Below, piece after piece: positions 58,879 to 64,000 of a DNA stretch of 64,000 nucleotides. The translations under genes were made by a program, and so were the position numbers. Position 1 is the stretch's first letter. Each line of letters opens with the position of its first letter. The stretch is taken from the NCBI GenBank assembly GCA_002101205.1, contig LWTM01000069.1, forward strand, positions 9,851 to 73,850. The letters run 5' to 3'. The stretch is from Cycloclasticus sp. symbiont of Poecilosclerida sp. N (lineage in GTDB: Bacteria > Pseudomonadota > Gammaproteobacteria > Methylococcales > Cycloclasticaceae). The notes under the pieces are model-generated. The model worked only from the letters and a program-made list of their open reading frames with translations, was not told the origin of the DNA and did no database searches.

Positions 58879-59858
58879 CAAAAGCATCTATTTTAGTGAC
58901 CGGTGGCGCGGGTTATATTGGCAGCCATGTTGTTAAATTGCTCGGTGAGCGTAGTGAAAACATTATCATCTTAGATGATTTATCCACCGGCCTCGAGTCA
59001 TCTGTTTTACACGGAAAGTTTATCGAAGGTAATACCGGTGATAAAAAACTTGTTCTGGATGTTTTAGAAAAATACAATGTTGAATCCGTTCTTCACTTTG
59101 CCGCGCACACCATTGTTGCGGAATCTGTAGAAAACCCACTCAAGTATTACCAAAACAACACCGGTTGCACACGTAACTTACTCGAATGTTGTTCTGATGC
59201 CGGTATTAAACATTTTATATTCAGTTCAACCGCTGCTGTGTACGGTGAACTTGAAACGGGCTTTGCTTCTGAACAAACGCCAAAAGCCCCTATCAATCCT
59301 TACGGCAATTCCAAGCTGATGAGCGAACAAATGATTCGCGACTTATCAAAAGCCACCGACCTTAATCACGTCATTTTACGGTATTTCAATGTTGCAGGAT
59401 CAGACCCTGATGGACAAATTGGCCAATCCACTAAAAACGCCACTTTATTAATAAAAGTAGCCGCTGAGGTTGCTGTCGGCAAGCGCGAAAAGCTATTCGT
59501 ATTTGGAACCGACTACCCTACGCCTGATGGTACAGGTATTCGAGACTACATTCACGTATCCGACCTTGCGTGTGCACATATAAACGCTTTGGATTACCTC
59601 AGAAACTCTGGAAAATCTACAACGCTTAATTGTGGCTACGGCCATGGCTTTAGTGTCAAAGAAGTCATCAATGCCATTAATCAAGAAAGTAGCGCACCTA
59701 TAACAATAAAAGAAATGCCTCGTCGCGCGGGCGACCCACCAAAACTTATTGCTATTGCCGAAAAAATACGCGATACCCTTGGCTGGGAGCCAAAATTTGA
59801 CGACTTAAACCTGATTGTTAAATCATCACTTGCTTGGGAAAAGAAACTGGCTAAATGA
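58875..59858 (+). CDS. galE: UDP-glucose 4-epimerase
   Basis: A 327-residue extended SDR. NAD motif VTGGAGYIGSHVVKLL at the N-terminus, FSSTAAVYGELETG with the catalytic Ser/Thr, Tyr/Lys in NPYGNSKLMSEQM, DYIHVSDLACAHINAL and RRAGDPPKLIA. It interconverts UDP-Glc and UDP-Gal for envelope polysaccharides. Its ATG overlaps moeA by four bases, an unusual functional pairing. Confidence 0.93.
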   Translation: MTKASILVTGGAGYIGSHVVKLLGERSENIIILDDLSTGLESSVLHGKFIEGNTGDKKLVLDVLEKYNVESVLHFAAHTIVAESVENPLKYYQNNTGCTRNLLECCSDAGIKHFIFSSTAAVYGELETGFASEQTPKAPINPYGNSKLMSEQMIRDLSKATDLNHVILRYFNVAGSDPDGQIGQSTKNATLLIKVAAEVAVGKREKLFVFGTDYPTPDGTGIRDYIHVSDLACAHINALDYLRNSGKSTTLNCGYGHGFSVKEVINAINQESSAPITIKEMPRRAGDPPKLIAIAEKIRDTLGWEPKFDDLNLIVKSSLAWEKKLAK

Positions 59859-59863
59859 AAAAC

Positions 59864-60022
59864 TCAGTCATCATCTGGTATGGCCGCATCAACAACAGCA
59901 ACACCCGCTTTTACAGGCAAAAGAGCAACATCAACCACCGTATCTACCACCGAAACAACTGAGCAAGCGCTTAAAATAGTGATTAAAGCTAACAATGCCC
60001 ACTTTTCATCGTGTCTTTTCAT
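59864..60022 (-). CDS. Very small lipoprotein (NF038104-like)
   Basis: A 52-residue minus-strand frame: MKRHDEKWALLALITILSAC with a lipobox LSAC (Cys20), then SVVSVVDTVVDVALLPVKAG and VAVVDAAIPDDD. The pattern of a lipobox followed by VVxVxxTxVDVA and a terminal IPDDD resembles a known small-lipoprotein family of gammaproteobacteria. It is convergent with galE, five bases from its stop. A 13-bp duplication (TTTTCATCGTGTC) at the start gives two nearby ATGs, only one of which is in frame. Confidence 0.65.
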   Translation of the reverse strand: MKRHDEKWALLALITILSACSVVSVVDTVVDVALLPVKAGVAVVDAAIPDDD

Positions 60023-60062
60023 CGTGTCTTTTCATGCACAAAATTATAGCGAAGTAAAATAG

Positions 60063-60466
60063 AAAATCACCGTACTTTAAGGTGTTTTTTTAAACCCTGC
60101 AAAAAGAATCTGTGTGTGTCGCTGAAATTTATCACAACGCTGGCATAATAGAACTCGTGTGTTGTTATCAAAAGCGGCTAAATATGCGTCTTGACAATAT
60201 AGCTGCTGAAATATATCCGTTTTACAACAAGCGATCAGGGCTTAGAAAATCAGGCTCTCACTTGCCTATGTATAATATTCCCGTTTATTCGAGTGCTTTA
60301 GCTTTGACCCTCGCCATAATATCCATAACATAGAAAAACGATACACCTTCAACACGCTTAGAAGCTTTTCTAATATTCATTTAAAAAAACCTTTGTAGAA
60401 ATCGTCAATAAGGTCTATATTTTAAAGTAAGACTTGTGTGCAAGAACAATGAGGTAACGAAAAATA
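60063..60466. other. Gap upstream of dksA
   Basis: About 400 bases with only short frames, none supported by family resemblance. A 73-residue frame at 60112-60333 has a hydrophobic tail but no family resemblance and no ribosome site that I can see. Confidence 0.35.
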
Positions 60467-60495
60467 TTGCACATTCACTGGATAAATGATATTTA
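60467..60495 (+). promoter_or_regulatory. Putative dksA promoter
   Basis: TTGCAC (60467-60472) and TATTTA (60490-60495) are spaced 17 bp, a fair sigma-70 arrangement 40 bases upstream of the dksA start at 60537. Confidence 0.4.
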
Positions 60496-60536
60496 TGCGC
60501 GTTGAAATTTTTTAATCTTTGGTAACACATAAAATA

Positions 60537-60977
60537 ATGGCTACAAAACAAAACAAAAGCTTAGACGGCAGTCACCTAGAGTTCAAACCATACAAAGCAA
60601 AAAAAGGTGAAGAGCATATGTCTGCACCTCAAGTAGAACACTTCAAATCCATTCTTATGCAGTGGAAAGATGACTTGATGACCGAGGTTGACCGTACAGT
60701 ACATCATATGCAAGACGAAGCATCTAACTTCCCTGATCCATCAGACAGAGCTTCTCAAGAAGCTGACTTTAGTCTTGAATTAAGAACCCGCGACCGTGAG
60801 CGGAAATTAGTTAAAAAAATTGATGAGTCCCTTAGCATGTTAGACACTGGCGATTACGGCTTTTGCGAGTCATGTGGCGTTAACATTACCATTAAACGCC
60901 TTGAGGCACGCCCTACTGCTTCACAATGTATCGACTGCAAGTCTCTTGATGAAATAAGAGAAAAACAAAAAGGTTAA
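60537..60977 (+). CDS. dksA: RNA polymerase-binding transcription factor DksA
   Basis: A 146-residue DksA. The coiled-coil tip has FPDPSDRASQEADF with the D-x-x-D-x-A needed with ppGpp. The C4 zinc finger is CESC and CIDC. It modulates rRNA and amino-acid promoters during stringent response. I place the start at ATG 60537 (MATKQNK). An upstream in-frame TTG at 60519 is less likely. gluQ follows, as is common. Confidence 0.94.
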   Translation: MATKQNKSLDGSHLEFKPYKAKKGEEHMSAPQVEHFKSILMQWKDDLMTEVDRTVHHMQDEASNFPDPSDRASQEADFSLELRTRDRERKLVKKIDESLSMLDTGDYGFCESCGVNITIKRLEARPTASQCIDCKSLDEIREKQKG

Positions 60978-61009
60978 GTGCTAAACCCCGTCAACGTCTT
61001 TTAAAACGT

Positions 61010-61945
61010 TTGCTTTCAAAAGATTCAACATACCGAGGACGATTTGCCCCGTCACCGACCGGGCCTTTACATTTTGGTTCTTTATACACAGCTGTTGCAA
61101 GCTATCTACAAGCTAAAGCAAACGATGGAAAATGGCTGTTGCGCATTGACGACTTAGACTCTTTTCGTTGTAAAGCTGAGTACACCAACAAAATACTTCA
61201 CACCCTTGAGCAGTATCAACTTGAGTGGGATGAAAGCGTTTTTTACCAGCGGTCCCGTTATGACGCCTACCAACAGGCACTAAACACCTTAGAACAGCAA
61301 AACATTCTTTACCCTTGCCAATGCTCGCGTAAAGACTTATCTGAACGACACGTGCGCAACGGCATTTACGATGGGTATTGTCTGAATCATCCAATCATTC
61401 CCAACAAAGCTTATTCAGTGCGGCTAAAACTACCACAAACAAATATCTCATTTACAGATGCTGTGCAAGGGACCACTCAACAAAGGCTACAAGCTCAGGT
61501 CGGCGACTTTATCATGTTTCGCAAAGATGAAATTCATGCCTACCATCTTGCCGTCGTCTTAGATGATCACGAACAGAACATTACTCAAGTTTTAAGAGGT
61601 TATGACCTATTACACAGCACCTATCGGCAAATATTCTTGCAGCAGCTTCTCAATATACCTACGCCTGATTACGCGCACATTCCCGTCGTTAACGGCCCTG
61701 GTGGCGCAAAACTAAGCAAACAAACCTTCGCCGAAGACGTTTCTTTATCGCCTGTTAGGCAAACGCTGATAAGCGTTTTAACGCACCTGTCACTCAAACC
61801 GCCTAAAGAGTTGCTAACATATAGGCCGCATGAGATATTAAAGTGGGCCGTTAGACATTGGTCGCTTAAAAACATTTCGCCAGAAACGGCCATTCCCTTT
61901 AATCACTCACTCATTGGACTGTACGTTATTACCCTATTTCAATAG
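61010..61945 (+). CDS. gluQ: Glutamyl-Q tRNA(Asp) synthetase
   Basis: A 311-residue truncated GluRS paralogue that glutamylates queuosine on tRNA-Asp. HIGH-like motif RFAPSPTGPLHFGSLYTAV, LRIDDLDSFRC, zinc ligands in YPCQCSRKDL and GYC, and GGAKLSKQ in the KMSKS position. No anticodon-binding domain is present, as expected. Start appears to be TTG 61010. It fits with queA-tgt elsewhere in the window, all acting on queuosine. Confidence 0.94.
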   Translation: MLSKDSTYRGRFAPSPTGPLHFGSLYTAVASYLQAKANDGKWLLRIDDLDSFRCKAEYTNKILHTLEQYQLEWDESVFYQRSRYDAYQQALNTLEQQNILYPCQCSRKDLSERHVRNGIYDGYCLNHPIIPNKAYSVRLKLPQTNISFTDAVQGTTQQRLQAQVGDFIMFRKDEIHAYHLAVVLDDHEQNITQVLRGYDLLHSTYRQIFLQQLLNIPTPDYAHIPVVNGPGGAKLSKQTFAEDVSLSPVRQTLISVLTHLSLKPPKELLTYRPHEILKWAVRHWSLKNISPETAIPFNHSLIGLYVITLFQ

Positions 61946-61977
61946 AATCTATCCACAGACCACGACAAGTAGCTCAG

Positions 61978-62697
61978 ATGACCTCCAAAACGAATGATAT
62001 TTTTGAACAGTTTAATACTTTAATCGGTAGCAATTTACCCGATGAATACAAAAATATTCTAAAAAACTTCCAAGAACAAGGTGTTTTTTACCAACAATTA
62101 CTGCAAAGCATTAATAATAAAAATGAAGACTTGTCGGAATTTTGGACCTTGCCCAATACGCTGGGCTTTAACACCGACAATGCAGCTCAACCTGATGGGC
62201 TAAAATCAATTATTGGTATGGGCTACCATTTAGCATCAAACGAACAGCTTTCCCTTTTTAGTCAGGCGCCCCAACAAATACAAGACAGTTTTAAACGCTT
62301 ACAAAAAAGCTTATCTAGCTTAGACGCACTGCATAGCGAACTTAGCGAACTAGCAATGAAACGCTTCCAAGTTTTACAAGACGAATCTAACGACACATCT
62401 AACGAACAAATGTGCGCGCATTGGTTGAACGCTGGAGAGGCTGCGTTCAATGAGATCAGGCGGCAAGAAGGTTACATTCAGGCCCAACAAACTTTTTTTG
62501 AATCACTGGATGAACTCAAAAATAAGCAAAAGGCTGCCGGTGAGCAGTTGTCTAACTTATTCGGCACACCCTCCCAACAATCAATCCAAGATTTACAGAA
62601 AGGTTTACATCAGCTACGCATTGAGTTTGCACAATACAAAGAACACACTGATGCGACAATCCACGACTTAACATTGAAACTGTCGAAACATAAATAG
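61978..62697 (+). CDS. phaE: Class III polyhydroxyalkanoate synthase subunit PhaE
   Basis: A 239-residue mostly helical protein (KNFQEQGVFYQQLLQSINN, AHWLNAGEAAFNEIRRQ and a C-terminal coiled coil LRIEFAQYKEHTDATIHDL) of the PhaE type. PhaE pairs with PhaC to form the active class III synthase that polymerises (R)-3-hydroxyacyl-CoA into storage granules. phaC begins 12 bases downstream. Confidence 0.88.
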   Translation: MTSKTNDIFEQFNTLIGSNLPDEYKNILKNFQEQGVFYQQLLQSINNKNEDLSEFWTLPNTLGFNTDNAAQPDGLKSIIGMGYHLASNEQLSLFSQAPQQIQDSFKRLQKSLSSLDALHSELSELAMKRFQVLQDESNDTSNEQMCAHWLNAGEAAFNEIRRQEGYIQAQQTFFESLDELKNKQKAAGEQLSNLFGTPSQQSIQDLQKGLHQLRIEFAQYKEHTDATIHDLTLKLSKHK

Positions 62698-62709
62698 CGA
62701 TACCCCATC

Positions 62710-63756
62710 ATGCTAACCCTACACACAGAATTTGACGATGTTTGGCAAAATGATTTTGTCATGTTGATGGATAACCTGAGTAAAATCGGCAAGAGCCCCC
62801 CCCCGAGCGTTGGCGAAACCTCTAAAGAGCTTATATACAGCGAAAACAAGTTGAGACTTTTTCGCTACTTTCCTTTGGATGTTAAGCAAAAAAAGACGCC
62901 CCTTTTAATCACCTACGCCTTAGTAAACAGACCTTTTATTGTTGATTTAGAGCCTAAACGTTCTTTGATTCTACGTCTGCTAGAGCAAGGCCAACCCGTC
63001 TATCTTATTGACTGGGGGTACCCCGATAGCAGTGACTGTTTCACCAGCCTAAATGACTACATTAACGGCTATATGGAACGCTGCATTCAACGCATTAAAA
63101 GAAAAACAACACGTACAAGAATTGATCTTATGGGTATCTGCCAAGGTGGCGTTTTTTCACTGTGTTATACGGCTTTGCACCCTAAAAACATTCGTAAATT
63201 AGTGACATTGGTAACCCCCATAGACTTTCATACTAAAGATAACTCTTTGGGGCTTTGGACTAACGGTATACACAACCATACATTATCGGGGCCGTCCGCT
63301 AATGTGCCTGGCGAATTAATTGCTCAGCTATTTAAAACACTCAAACCTTTTTTACTCAATCGCGACAAATACAGAAAAATCAAACATCTCGTCAGTAAAA
63401 AAGAGAACCTAGATACTTTTTTGCGCATGGAAAAATGGCTAAACAACGGGCCTGATTTAGCAGGACTTGCCGCCGGTGAGTTTCTAGCTGATTTTTATCA
63501 ACAAAACCGACTACACAACAACACACTATCAATCAATGGGGAGTCTGTGTGCTTAAAAAAGATCAGTTGCCCTGTCTTTAATTTATACGCAACACAAGAT
63601 CATATCGTCCCGCCTGATTCGGCTCGCGCACTTTGTCAACATATCAAGGCAAAACTGTATGAAGAGGCGCCATTAAATGGCGGTCATATTGGTGCCTTTA
63701 TCAGCCCAAAGACCCAGCGTACTCTTGTTAGTAAACTGATGAACTGGCTAGATTAA
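62710..63756 (+). CDS. phaC: Class III polyhydroxyalkanoate synthase subunit PhaC
   Basis: A 348-residue alpha/beta hydrolase. The lipase-like box MGICQGGVFS carries the catalytic Cys. The Asp is in ATQDHIVPPDS and the His in GGHIGAF. Opening TPLLITYALVNRPFIVDL and VYLIDWGYPDSSD are typical of class III. A run of eight C (codons around 27-30) is a possible slippage site. It overlaps the stop of the convergent DUF6489 gene. Confidence 0.95.
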   Translation: MLTLHTEFDDVWQNDFVMLMDNLSKIGKSPPPSVGETSKELIYSENKLRLFRYFPLDVKQKKTPLLITYALVNRPFIVDLEPKRSLILRLLEQGQPVYLIDWGYPDSSDCFTSLNDYINGYMERCIQRIKRKTTRTRIDLMGICQGGVFSLCYTALHPKNIRKLVTLVTPIDFHTKDNSLGLWTNGIHNHTLSGPSANVPGELIAQLFKTLKPFLLNRDKYRKIKHLVSKKENLDTFLRMEKWLNNGPDLAGLAAGEFLADFYQQNRLHNNTLSINGESVCLKKISCPVFNLYATQDHIVPPDSARALCQHIKAKLYEEAPLNGGHIGAFISPKTQRTLVSKLMNWLD

Positions 63757-64000
63757 GTCTTTTTGCTAGGCTTATTTGATACAGGCATACTCTGCGTCAT
63801 CGCATCCCACATGGTTTTCTGAAACCCCTCCATCGCCGACATTTGTTCAGGCATTGGCATATAAAGTTTCATTAATTCAGACATGTCATTCGACTCAATG
63901 CCCGCCAGCATTTTATCTCGAATTTTTTCCATCGCCTCTTTTTGCAAGCTTTGCACATCTGGCAACCCCAATAGCTCTCTCATTTCTTGAGGTGTAGCAT
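63753..64000 (-). CDS. DUF6489-family protein (5' end outside the window)
   Basis: The visible 82 residues read ATPQEMRELLGLPDVQSLQK, then MPEQMSAMEGFQKTMWDAM and a short basic tail KPSKKT. The RRFLGLPDVxxLQ-like opening and the FQKxxW end match DUF6489, a small helical family often near PHA genes. Its initiator lies beyond 64000, because the frame stays open to the edge. Convergent with phaC. Confidence 0.75.
   Translation of the reverse strand, partial: ATPQEMRELLGLPDVQSLQKEAMEKIRDKMLAGIESNDMSELMKLYMPMPEQMSAMEGFQKTMWDAMTQSMPVSNKPSKKT

Noticed and set aside
60112..60333. 73-codon frame upstream of dksA
   Set aside because: No visible ribosome site, no recognisable family and a biased end. 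Treated as non-coding.

Overview
The window reads as a chromosomal segment of a gammaproteobacterium. The evidence is the set and order of housekeeping genes: queA-tgt-yajC-secD-secF, suhB, trmJ-cysE-iscS-like, a minus-strand mtaD-ubiG-gph-rmuC-SDR operon, crcB-serS, yqgE-yqgF-pyrR-pyrB-pyrC', recQ, dbpA, moeA and dksA-gluQ. A class III polyhydroxyalkanoate synthase (phaE-phaC) and an NhaD-type Na+/H+ antiporter fit a marine or halotolerant lineage, perhaps Thiotrichales-like (Cycloclasticus/Methylophaga relatives). The genus is a guess. Base composition is moderate to low in GC.

Region 1 (1-11,776) is an accessory defence island lying downstream of the 3' end of a tRNA-Leu(CAA) gene at 11,777-11,861 (minus). 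It holds an IS256-family element, an AbiEi/AbiEii type IV toxin-antitoxin pair with two palindromic operator-like sites, a frameshifted endonuclease/exonuclease/phosphatase-fold gene, a 5'-truncated DUF2326 gene, a broken IS3-family transposase and a complete type II Zorya anti-phage system (zorA-zorB-zorE). A lipoprotein gene with a G9 tract just before its start codon follows. Two copies of the same 126-bp IS30 3'-end fragment flank that gene.

Region 2 (12,000-28,970) is dense core genome: queuosine tRNA modification with Sec translocon accessory genes, suhB, tRNA methylation, cysteine synthesis, and a methylthioadenosine/ubiquinone/phosphoglycolate operon, then crcB, serS and a BI-1 family membrane protein.

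Region 3 (29,164-35,421) is a second, decayed island next to tRNA-Ser(TGA). It carries an integrase fossil, a yhcG (DUF1016) fossil, a 273-bp duplicated segment, a 10-bp tandem repeat, an apparently intact hipB-hipA module and an istB fossil. It also has an iteron-like array resembling a dead replication origin, with a replication-protein-like fossil beside it. IS21-type ends bracket the second half, and the right-hand end directly abuts the 3' fragment of a tonB gene.

Region 4 (35,435-47,601) is core genome again: yqgE-yqgF-pyrR-pyrB-pyrC'-pyrK, in which the dihydroorotase-like protein has lost its metal ligands, then a VF530-like gene, yheS, recQ, a SulP transporter and dbpA.

Region 5 (47,598-55,380) is a small accessory patch. 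It has a hopJ fossil, a translationally coupled two-gene AAA ATPase plus small TOPRIM-like module (the least familiar system here and a candidate defence module), an IS5-like fossil, phhB, a large surface autotransporter with near-identical Ig-like repeats split by a one-base deletion, and an IS1380-like fossil.

Region 6 (55,661-64,000) is core genome: nhaD, mobB-moeA-galE, a very small lipoprotein, dksA-gluQ, phaE-phaC and a DUF6489 gene cut by the window edge.
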